Source: Bacteroidota bacterium (GTDB taxonomy: Bacteria; Bacteroidota; Bacteroidia; Chitinophagales; Chitinophagaceae). Taken from it: DNA of 6,330 bases. Positions 1-5,666 of this stretch are shown piece by piece. The position numbers and the translations under genes were made by a program. Under the pieces are notes generated by a model. The model had not been told where the DNA came from. It saw only the letters and a list, made by a program, of their open reading frames with translations, and ran no database searches. Numbering within the stretch: position 1 is the stretch's first letter; each line of letters opens with the position of its first letter. The DNA lies in assembly GCA_023386395.1 (NCBI GenBank), contig JAEWJV010000643.1, positions 1-6,330 of the forward strand. Direction: 5' to 3'.

Positions 1-15
1 ATTATTTGCACTCAA

Positions 16-633
16 TTACGCCTTCTCCACCACAGGCGCATTATCTTTTAAATGCCAGCAATACAAACAGCCATACGTTCTGTAAGGCGACCATTTCGCA
101 GATATTTTTATCAGCCTTTCATTCAGTTTTTTCTTATCAAGCTTTTCAAGCTTATACATTTTAATCATTGCTGAACGTACACCATAATCATCAATAGAAA
201 AAACATCTTCACGCCCAAGCGCAAACATCAGCAGCATTTCTACCGTCCATTTGCCCACACCTTTTATTTGTGTAAGCAATGCAATAATATCTTCATCACT
301 CATGGCATGCAGCTTTTTGTCGGTTATCTTATGCACCATGCAAAAGGCGGCTACATTTTTCACATAGTTTACTTTGGCATTTGATAAGCCGATAGCACGC
401 AGGATTTCATTCGGTGTATCAATTATCTGCTGCGGCTTCGGTGATTTATTATTGTACAAGGCAAGAAACCGTTTATAAATAACGTCGGCCACCTTTGTGC
501 TCAACTGCTGGCTCATAATACTGCCAATTAATTGCAGCGGAATATTTTTATTCGGCTGTATGCGCTCATGTACAGGGCCGTTTATATAGGCAGCAAGCTT
601 TTTATCTTTTTTTAGATGTTCGATGTATTCCAT
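16..633 (-). CDS. AlkA-type DNA-3-methyladenine glycosylase (HhH-GPD family)
   Basis: This 205-residue cytoplasmic base-excision repair enzyme probably removes alkylated bases such as 3-methyladenine from DNA by cleaving the N-glycosidic bond. The HhH-GPD signatures are visible: SQQLS at residues 41-45, the helix-hairpin-helix around 119-137 with G125-V-G-K-W129, and the catalytic segment DVFSIDDYGVR at 143-153. By alignment from memory, D149 matches AlkA Asp238 and W129 matches AlkA Trp218. The four-cysteine iron-sulfur loop of endonuclease III is absent; only C189 and C192 occur near the C-terminus. It is shorter than E. coli AlkA (282 aa) and lacks its N-terminal domain, as is common for single-domain homologues. 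I chose the ATG at 633 because the protein then begins MEYIEHLKKDKKL. The frame extends upstream to 798, but those 55 residues do not resemble the family and overlap the lysozyme gene. It lies 106 bp downstream of the lysozyme on the same strand, so read-through is possible, but a promoter candidate sits in the gap. Confidence 0.93.
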   Translation of the reverse strand: MEYIEHLKKDKKLAAYINGPVHERIQPNKNIPLQLIGSIMSQQLSTKVADVIYKRFLALYNNKSPKPQQIIDTPNEILRAIGLSNAKVNYVKNVAAFCMVHKITDKKLHAMSDEDIIALLTQIKGVGKWTVEMLLMFALGREDVFSIDDYGVRSAMIKMYKLEKLDKKKLNERLIKISAKWSPYRTYGCLYCWHLKDNAPVVEKA

Positions 634-643
634 AATTGTTGGA

Positions 644-674
644 TAAAGATAAACTGCTGAAGTGTGCGACGCAA
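644..674 (-). promoter_or_regulatory. Candidate Bacteroidota-type promoter for the AlkA-like gene
   Basis: On the minus strand, TATCTTTA (plus-strand 644-651) matches the TAnnTTTG -7 box at all fixed positions but the last. A TTG (plus-strand 672-674) lies 20 bp upstream, within the TTG-N17-23-TAnnTTTG spacing known for Flavobacterium/Bacteroides sigma factors. Transcription would start only a few bases before the ATG at 633. Such short AT-rich matches can occur by chance. Confidence 0.35.
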
Positions 675-739
675 CTGTGATAACATGAAATATGGCAGCT
701 GGTAATCTGACATTATTAAAAAATGCGAAGCATTCAGCA

Positions 740-1525
740 TCAACGCACGAGCAAGCTTTTGAATAAAGTGGTATCGCCGCTGAACACATTAAAATCAACC
801 CGCGTTTTTATACCGTTTACCTTGCCTGTTGCATTGTGCTGCCAGAAATACCAGCCTTCAGCCACACCGGGTTGTTCTTTTACAAAATAATGCGCCACCC
901 ACAACGGGTATTCATCAAACTCACGGCCAAGAAAATTTTTGTAAAACGATGCGCTGGTATAAATAACCGGCTTTACATTATAAGCATCTTCAACAGTGGT
1001 AAGCCATGCCCGAATGCGGCTGCGCATACTGTCTGGCCGCACGCCATATAATTCCTCAATATCAAGTACAGGGGGCAAATCACCGGGCTGCAGCTGAACA
1101 TGCTTAATAAAATTCTGCGCCTGTTTGCGGCCGCTTTTTGTGGCCAGGAAAAAATGATAAGCGCCACGTGTTATATCAGCTTCCCTTGCTTTTTGCCAGT
1201 TGCGTTTAAACTGCCTGTCAACATTACTAAGCCCTTCAGTAGCTTTAATAAATGCAAATTTTATGGTGATGTCCTGGTCCTGCATCTGCGCCACTGCCGG
1301 CCAGTGAATATTGCCCTGGTAATTGCTTACATCAATACCATGAATACTATAACCCAGCGGCACCTGTATGCCAAAATCGGAATAAAGCGCAAAACGGGCC
1401 GCTTCTTTTTTGTGTTTAATGAGATATTGAACCCAGATAAATACCGATAATGCCGCCACGATAACCGAAGCGATTATAAACGATTTGTTGCCCGACTTTT
1501 TCTTAGAACGTTTGCCCTTAGCCAT
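740..1525 (-). CDS. Membrane-anchored GH25 lysozyme-like muramidase
   Basis: This 261-residue protein belongs to glycoside hydrolase family 25, which cleaves the beta-1,4 bond between N-acetylmuramic acid and N-acetylglucosamine in peptidoglycan. A Lys/Arg-rich N-terminus (residues 3-14) precedes one hydrophobic segment at about 15-36. This suggests a signal anchor with the catalytic domain in the periplasm. The GH25 domain spans about 60-258: GIDVSNYQG at 63-71 with the active-site Asp D65, FIKATEG at 92-98, GAYHFF at 121-126, the catalytic D-x-E pair D155/E157 in VLDIEE, VIYTS at 187-191, WQH at 228-230 and VDFNVF at 243-248. The expected acidic residues are present, so it is probably active. 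No cell-wall-binding repeats are seen. The ATG at 1525 gives the positively charged N-terminus expected before the anchor. It shares strand with the downstream AlkA-like gene and is divergent from the YdcF-like gene. Housekeeping wall turnover is the conservative role; attack on foreign wall material is possible. Confidence 0.93.
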   Translation of the reverse strand: MAKGKRSKKKSGNKSFIIASVIVAALSVFIWVQYLIKHKKEAARFALYSDFGIQVPLGYSIHGIDVSNYQGNIHWPAVAQMQDQDITIKFAFIKATEGLSNVDRQFKRNWQKAREADITRGAYHFFLATKSGRKQAQNFIKHVQLQPGDLPPVLDIEELYGVRPDSMRSRIRAWLTTVEDAYNVKPVIYTSASFYKNFLGREFDEYPLWVAHYFVKEQPGVAEGWYFWQHNATGKVNGIKTRVDFNVFSGDTTLFKSLLVR

Positions 1526-1573
1526 GCCAGCGTAATTCTTATCAGCAATTAATAACTCTTAAACGATTAATGT

Positions 1574-1595
1574 GGCAATTCTAATATTTATTGCC
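1574..1595. repeat. Short inverted repeat in the divergent lysozyme/YdcF-like intergenic region
   Basis: GGCAAT (1574-1579) and ATTGCC (1590-1595) form perfect 6-bp inverted arms around a 10-bp AT-rich spacer. It lies about 50 bp upstream of the lysozyme start and about 110 bp upstream of the YdcF-like start. It could be an operator or a chance repeat; nothing else supports a function. The rest of this 178-bp intergenic region shows no further clear structure apart from the weak box before 1704. Confidence 0.3.
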
Positions 1596-1691
1596 GAAAG
1601 TTCACAGAAGGTTTAACAAAAATGCATTCCAAATTTTTACTTTACCTTTTTATGAAAGAAGCATTGCCGCACCAATAACAATTTCCTGTTT

Positions 1692-1699
1692 TATTTTAG
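1692..1699 (+). promoter_or_regulatory. Weak TAnnTTTG-like -7 box before the YdcF-like gene
   Basis: TATTTTAG matches five of the six fixed positions of the Bacteroidota TAnnTTTG box and ends 4 bp before the ATG at 1704. If used, the mRNA would be leaderless or nearly so. The closest TTG (1664-1666) is 25 bp upstream, outside the usual spacing, so support is weak. Confidence 0.3.
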
Positions 1700-1703
1700 C
1701 GCC

Positions 1704-2354
1704 ATGCTGAATACAGAAACGCTTGAGCTGGCTAAAAAACTCTGGGATTACCATCACACCAATCATACATTGGAAAAAGCAGATTGCATACTGGCTTTAG
1801 GCAGCCACGACCTCCGTGTAGCGGAACGCGCTGCACAACTATACTTCGATGACTGGGCGCCATTGCTTATTTTCTCCGGCGGGCTCGGCAATTTCACCAA
1901 AGAAATGTGGACGCAGTCTGAAGCAGATTTATTTGCTGACGTTGCCGTAAAAATGGGGGTTTCAAAAGATGCAATACTTATTGAAAATAAATCAACCAAT
2001 ACCGGTGAAAATATTTTGTTTACACAACAATTGCTGAAAGAAAAAACGATTGACCCATCTTCTTTCATCGTGGTGCAGAAGCCGTATATGGAAAGAAGAA
2101 GTTATGCCACTTTTAAGCAGCACTGGCCTGATAAAAAGCTGATGGTTACTTCGCCACAAATTACATTTGAAGATTATCCAACAAGAGAAATACCGCTTAA
2201 AAAAGTAATCAATATTATGGTAGGCGATTTGCAGCGCATAAAATTTTATCCGTCCAAAGGATTCCAGGTTTACCAGGAAATTCCGGATGATGTGTGGCAG
2301 GCTTACGAACAGCTTGTTGCCGCAGGCTTTGATAAGCATTTAATGAAAGGCTAA
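1704..2354 (+). CDS. YdcF/DUF218-family protein
   Basis: This 216-residue soluble protein belongs to the YdcF/DUF218 family. E. coli YdcF has been reported to bind S-adenosylmethionine, while relatives such as ElyC/SanA act in envelope maintenance; the biochemical role here is unknown. Family features are in order: a Rossmann-like first strand DCILALGSHDLRV at 27-39, LLIFSGGLGN at 54-63, ILIENKSTNTGEN at 91-103 (the usual E-x-x-S-x-N-T-x-E-N motif) and VVQKPYMERRS at 123-133. No signal peptide or transmembrane helix is seen, so it is likely cytoplasmic like YdcF rather than membrane-anchored like SanA. At 216 aa it is somewhat shorter than E. coli YdcF (about 266 aa). The ATG at 1704 is favoured because the helix MLNTETLELAKKLWDY precedes the first strand as in homologues. 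It stands alone on its strand, divergent from the lysozyme and converging on the fucosidase, so it is probably monocistronic. Confidence 0.9.
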   Translation: MLNTETLELAKKLWDYHHTNHTLEKADCILALGSHDLRVAERAAQLYFDDWAPLLIFSGGLGNFTKEMWTQSEADLFADVAVKMGVSKDAILIENKSTNTGENILFTQQLLKEKTIDPSSFIVVQKPYMERRSYATFKQHWPDKKLMVTSPQITFEDYPTREIPLKKVINIMVGDLQRIKFYPSKGFQVYQEIPDDVWQAYEQLVAAGFDKHLMKG

Positions 2355-2361
2355 AGCCGTA

Positions 2362-3816
2362 TTATTTACTAAATGTTATCCTGTAAACCACCGCATAACC
2401 TGATGGATAATTTTTGTGAGGTTTTATAATTAAGCCATTTTTTGTTTGAGACCAGTTCACTTTGTCATTCGTTCCAACCAATACAACCGATTCAACTGTT
2501 CCATTACCCGGCGCTGTTGAAAGGTTTTTTATAAGAATATCTTTTTGCGGAACATCCATCGTTATGGCATACAGTGTATCACCTTTAGTGGTGAACCGTA
2601 TATCATCGGCTGTAAAAGGTTTATCTTTTGCATCGCTGAAGGCACCGCCGGCCACTTCTGTGGGGCCTTCTCCAAAAATTTTCCATGGCCGGGTAGCATA
2701 AATAGCTTCGCCATTTATATCAAGCCATTTACCCATTTCAAGTAAACGCTGCTGCGCTTCTTCGGGAATAGTGCCATCAGGCCGCGGGCCGATATTTAAT
2801 AAGAGGTTGCCATTCTTGCTAACAATATCAATCAGGTTATTAATAAGATATTTGGCAGTTTTAAAACTGTCATTCGGTATATAACCCCAGGATTTATAGC
2901 TGATGGCATCATCTGTTTGCCAGGGCAGTTTTCTTATGCCGGTGAGTTTACCGCGTTCAATATCCAGTACAGTTGTTCCTTCAGGATAAGCAATGGCATA
3001 TTTGTTATTTATTACAACACCTTTATTCCATTCCAGGCCTTTATTGTAATAATATGCTGCAAAGCTTTTACGATATGGCTCGAGCGCAGGTTGTTCAATC
3101 CACCAGTCAAACCAGAATAATTGTGGCTGGTATTTGTTTACCAGTTCTGTACAGCGCAGCAGCCAGTCATTCATATATTCCGGGCTCATTGTTTCATTTT
3201 GTTCTCTTGCAGGGCCGTAAAAATCTGCGTATGCCGGGTCGTTCACATCACTGTTAAATTTCCTGCCGCCATTCATAAACCACCAGTGTTCTATGCGATG
3301 CGATGATACACCGAAAATCAAGCCAGCCTTTTTAACGGCTGTATCCAGTTCGCCTACTATATCGCGGTGCGGCCCCATTTCTGCTGCATTCCATTTTGAC
3401 AAAGCCGTTTTATACATGGCAAACCCATCATGATGTTCGGCAACCGGCACTACATATTTAGCGCCGGCTTTTTTGAAAAGCGCCACCCACTCATCCGCAT
3501 TAAATTTTTCAGCTTTAAACATGGGAATAAAATCCTTGTAGCCAAACTTATTTTGCGTGCCATATTTTTCAACATGATGTTTATACTCTTCAGATCCCTG
3601 CTGGTACATGTTACGCGGATACCATTCGTTTCCAAACGCCGGCACGGAATAAACGCCCCAGTGAATAAAGATGCCAAATTTTGCATCGCGAAACCATTCC
3701 GGCGTTTGGTATTTTGAGAGCGATTCCCACGTGGGCTGGTACCGGTCTTGTGCAAAAAGGGCCGTATTTAAAAAAAGTAATGATGCAACAACAATAATAA
3801 ATTTTGGAATTTTCAT
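2362..3816 (-). CDS. Exported GH29 alpha-L-fucosidase
   Basis: This 484-residue glycoside hydrolase family 29 enzyme should release terminal alpha-L-fucose from glycans by a retaining mechanism. Residues 1-22 form a signal peptide (MKIPK, hydrophobic core, LFA before Q23), so it acts outside the cytoplasm, probably in the periplasm. The GH29 barrel follows: WFRDAKFGIFIHWGVYSVPAF at about 41-61, VAEHHDGFAMY at 125-135, LFWFDWW at 233-239 with nucleophile D237, LPWQTDDAISYKSWGY at 297-312 and NGNLLLNIGPRPDG at 335-348. E287 in DIERG is a tentative acid/base. A C-terminal beta-rich domain (about 370-484) completes the usual fold. Length is normal for the family. I chose the ATG at 3816 because it starts the signal peptide; the frame extends to 3915, but those 33 extra residues would bury it. 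There are no SusC/SusD, sulfatase or other glycoside hydrolase neighbours in view, so it appears as a lone fucosidase. The physiological substrate cannot be read from sequence. Confidence 0.95.
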   Translation of the reverse strand: MKIPKFIIVVASLLFLNTALFAQDRYQPTWESLSKYQTPEWFRDAKFGIFIHWGVYSVPAFGNEWYPRNMYQQGSEEYKHHVEKYGTQNKFGYKDFIPMFKAEKFNADEWVALFKKAGAKYVVPVAEHHDGFAMYKTALSKWNAAEMGPHRDIVGELDTAVKKAGLIFGVSSHRIEHWWFMNGGRKFNSDVNDPAYADFYGPAREQNETMSPEYMNDWLLRCTELVNKYQPQLFWFDWWIEQPALEPYRKSFAAYYYNKGLEWNKGVVINNKYAIAYPEGTTVLDIERGKLTGIRKLPWQTDDAISYKSWGYIPNDSFKTAKYLINNLIDIVSKNGNLLLNIGPRPDGTIPEEAQQRLLEMGKWLDINGEAIYATRPWKIFGEGPTEVAGGAFSDAKDKPFTADDIRFTTKGDTLYAITMDVPQKDILIKNLSTAPGNGTVESVVLVGTNDKVNWSQTKNGLIIKPHKNYPSGYAVVYRITFSK

Positions 3817-4011
3817 GTGCAATCGTTTTGTGGTGTTATGCGCAGATTCTTTATGTTGATGAAAAAATTTAATGCTGGTTTTATAATTCTGTATACTTAA
3901 TTTCTTTCTTCTCAATTTTTATTATGTATGTTTTGAGGCTTTTAAATTAAAGCAATCATGCAAACAAATCAAAAGATATAAGCAGGTTAAGTTTTTCATT
4001 GCAGCCAAAGC

Positions 4012-4025
4012 ATGATTTAAATCAT
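4012..4025. promoter_or_regulatory. FNR/CRP-family-like palindromic operator upstream of hemN
   Basis: ATGATTTAAATCAT is a perfect 14-bp palindrome. It matches the FNR consensus TTGAT-N4-ATCAA at every fixed position except the outermost base of each half. Its centre (4018.5) lies about 61 bp upstream of the first base of the hemN TAATTTTG box. That places it near -71 to -73 if transcription starts at about 4090-4092, a distance compatible with upstream class I activation. A direct repeat ATCATCTTT follows at 4021-4029 and 4053-4061, the first copy overlapping the right arm. The site is intergenic between fucosidase and hemN; hemN, an oxygen-independent enzyme, is the more logical target. Which regulator binds is not shown. 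Confidence 0.55.
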
Positions 4026-4058
4026 CTTTTCCGGAAGCAGGTTATGCCGGCAATCATC

Positions 4059-4087
4059 TTTCACGCTGTGCATGCCAGCTAATTTTG
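4059..4087 (+). promoter_or_regulatory. hemN promoter of the Bacteroidota TAnnTTTG type
   Basis: TAATTTTG at 4080-4087 is an exact TAnnTTTG -7 box. TTTC at 4059-4062, 17 bp upstream, is an imperfect TTTG-like -33 element. The box ends only 4 bp before the hemN ATG, so the transcript should be leaderless or carry very few untranslated bases. This fits the lack of a Shine-Dalgarno sequence. Confidence 0.55.
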
Positions 4088-4091
4088 ACTA

Positions 4092-5474
4092 ATGGCGAAT
4101 AAAGCATTTATAGACAAAAGGCTGGTGCATAAATACAACTTGCCTGTGCCCCGTTATACAAGCTATCCTACCGTTCCTTACTGGCAGGATAATATAAGAG
4201 CCTACGACTGGAAAGAAAATTTCAGGGAGCAATTCATGCTCAATAATAAAAACAGGGGCATAAGCCTTTATATGCATTTGCCGTTTTGCGAATCGCTTTG
4301 CACGTATTGCGGTTGTAATAAAAAAATAACCACCAATCATAAGGTGGAAAATGAATATATACCAGCCATTCAGAAAGAATGGAGTTTTTACCGGCATTTA
4401 ATGGAAGAAAAACCGGTAATACGCGAACTGCATATTGGCGGTGGTACGCCCACATTTTTTTCTCCTGAAAATTTAAAACGTTTATTGAATTATATGCTGG
4501 ATGATGTGGTTATTCATCCGCAGCATGAGTTCAGCATTGAAGGCCATCCTAACAATACAACCAAAGAACATTTACAAATGTTGTTTGATCTCGGCTTTCG
4601 CCGCATAAGCTATGGTGTGCAGGATAATAATGAATATGTACAAAAAATCATTAACCGCATTCAGCCTTTTGAAAATGTTGTGGAAGCAACCTACATGGCA
4701 AGAAAAACCGGGTTTACTTCTGTGAATTTCGATCTTATTTACGGCCTGCCTTTTCAAACGGTTGACAGCATTGAGCAAACTTTTAATGAAGTATTACAAT
4801 TAAAGCCCGACAGGATTGCGTTTTACAGTTATGCGCATGTGCCATGGACAAGCAAATCCCAGCGCCTGTTTGATGAGCATGATTTGCCTGGCGCCACACA
4901 AAAGATTGAGCTGTATTTAACAGGCAAAAAACTGCTGCTTGATAATGGTTATTATGATATTGGCATGGATCATTTTGCATTACGGCACGATGCTTTATAT
5001 AAAGCTTCTGCTAATGGAACATTGCACCGTAATTTTATGGGTTATACAACACAGCATACGGGCATGCTGGCCGGTCTCGGCGTTTCTGCCATAAGTGACA
5101 GCGGTACAGGATATGCGCAAAATGAAAAAACAATCGCCGGGTATTATCAGCGTGTGCATAATGGCGAAATACCAGTGCGCAAAGGTTATTTTTTAAATGA
5201 AGAAGATATCATCTTCAAACAATACATACTGGATATTTGCTGCAAAGGAAAAACGTATTTCCTTGAAGAATCTTTGCCTTTGCTGGAAGAATACAGTTTT
5301 CCTGCCTTGCAGGAGTTTGCAGAAGATGGCCTTGTTGTGTTTAATAAAACAGCAGCAAAGCTTACACCCGAAGGTCATTTTTTTATCAGGAATATTGCCA
5401 GTGCTTTCGATTTAAAACTGCGCAGGCAAAATATAAGCACTTTAAAAAACCAGGTGTTTAGCAAAAGCATTTAA
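4092..5474 (+). CDS. hemN: Oxygen-independent coproporphyrinogen III oxidase (radical SAM)
   Basis: HemN decarboxylates two propionate side chains of coproporphyrinogen III to give protoporphyrinogen IX, using S-adenosylmethionine and a 4Fe-4S cluster instead of O2; it is a cytoplasmic heme-synthesis enzyme. The 460-residue length matches E. coli HemN (457 aa). The radical-SAM motif C66-x3-C70-x2-C73-x-C75 (CESLCTYCGC) follows Y60-M-H-L-P-F. GGGTP at 116-120, SIEGHPNNT at 148-156, YGVQD at 174-178, LIYGLPFQT at 215-223, GMDHFA at 291-296 and the RNFMGYTTQ block at 313-321 follow in the E. coli order. The N-terminal VPRYTSYPT (19-27) and C-terminal HemN domain (FIRNIASAFD, 431-440) distinguish true HemN from HemW-like proteins. 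The ATG at 4092 gives the family-typical N-terminus and sits just after an exact -7 box. An FNR-like palindrome upstream suggests induction at low oxygen. The following kinase gene is 192 bp downstream with its own promoter candidate. Confidence 0.97.
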   Translation: MANKAFIDKRLVHKYNLPVPRYTSYPTVPYWQDNIRAYDWKENFREQFMLNNKNRGISLYMHLPFCESLCTYCGCNKKITTNHKVENEYIPAIQKEWSFYRHLMEEKPVIRELHIGGGTPTFFSPENLKRLLNYMLDDVVIHPQHEFSIEGHPNNTTKEHLQMLFDLGFRRISYGVQDNNEYVQKIINRIQPFENVVEATYMARKTGFTSVNFDLIYGLPFQTVDSIEQTFNEVLQLKPDRIAFYSYAHVPWTSKSQRLFDEHDLPGATQKIELYLTGKKLLLDNGYYDIGMDHFALRHDALYKASANGTLHRNFMGYTTQHTGMLAGLGVSAISDSGTGYAQNEKTIAGYYQRVHNGEIPVRKGYFLNEEDIIFKQYILDICCKGKTYFLEESLPLLEEYSFPALQEFAEDGLVVFNKTAAKLTPEGHFFIRNIASAFDLKLRRQNISTLKNQVFSKSI

Positions 5475-5562
5475 AAACAGAGCACTGATTCTTCATGATT
5501 TTTTTCAGCACGGTAATCAGAAAAAACTTCCGCCATTTTTTATGCAATAAATAATGCTTATG

Positions 5563-5572
5563 ATTGTACAAT
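5563..5572. repeat. Palindrome ATTGTACAAT upstream of the kinase gene
   Basis: ATTGTACAAT is a perfect 10-bp palindrome with partly matching flanks: within 5560-5575 all base pairs but one are complementary. Its centre lies about 63 bp upstream of the first base of the kinase -7 box, close to the 61 bp separating the hemN palindrome from the hemN box, though the sequences differ. It may be a regulator site or chance in AT-rich DNA. Confidence 0.3.
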
Positions 5573-5604
5573 AATTTTTACAGATTGTGATCATCATTGC
5601 TTAG

Positions 5605-5627
5605 ATCATTTTTGTTGGCACAATGAT
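5605..5627. repeat. Inverted repeat ATCATT-N11-AATGAT over the kinase -33 element
   Basis: Perfect 6-bp inverted arms at 5605-5610 and 5622-5627 flank an 11-bp spacer that contains the TTTG -33-like element (5611-5614). Protein binding here would interfere with polymerase, so an operator, perhaps autoregulatory, is plausible. The arms contain the same ATCAT/ATGAT half-sites as the palindrome before hemN, but spaced too widely for a standard FNR dimer site. Confidence 0.35.
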
Positions 5628-5638
5628 GATTAATTTTG
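5611..5638 (+). promoter_or_regulatory. Candidate promoter of the PAS histidine kinase gene
   Basis: TAATTTTG at 5631-5638 exactly matches the TAnnTTTG -7 box and is identical to the hemN box. TTTG at 5611-5614 is an exact -33 element, although the 16-bp gap is slightly short. Transcription would begin near 5642, leaving a leader of about 25 nt before the ATG at 5667. Confidence 0.5.
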
Positions 5639-5666
5639 CAGCGATGATTCAATAATATCATAAAGA

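Noticed and set aside
186..192. Possible endonuclease III identity for the HhH-GPD protein.
   Set aside because: It lacks the four-cysteine iron-sulfur cluster loop and the catalytic lysine context; SQQLS and the DDY motif fit the AlkA branch.
634..798. N-terminal extension of the AlkA-like frame to an ATG at 798.
   Set aside because: The 55 extra residues do not resemble the family, overlap the 3' end of the lysozyme gene on the same strand, and would span the candidate promoter. ATG 633 gives a family-like start.
836..1450. Plus-strand open frames (836-1051 and 1100-1450) inside the lysozyme gene.
   Set aside because: They are antisense to a well-supported GH25 gene and show no recognisable domain or start signal.
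2462..3859. Several plus-strand open frames antisense to the fucosidase, and a minus-strand frame at 3450-3755.
   Set aside because: The GH29 motifs run continuously across this region in one frame; the others are low-complexity shadows with no family resemblance.
3817..3915. 33-residue extension of the fucosidase to an ATG at 3915.
   Set aside because: It would place a polar segment before a clear signal peptide that begins MKIPKFIIVV at 3816.
4029..4036. 8-bp palindrome TTCCGGAA upstream of hemN.
   Set aside because: It is short, with no extension into flanking sequence and no match to a known operator; it is likely chance.
4089..4980. Minus-strand open frames across hemN.
   Set aside because: They are antisense to a gene with all HemN motifs intact and have no recognisable protein features.
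5475..5530. Possible rho-independent terminator after hemN (CTGATT near 5485 and AATCAG near 5516).
   Set aside because: The arms are short and AT-rich with a long loop, and no GC-rich stem is followed by a T-run in the right position.
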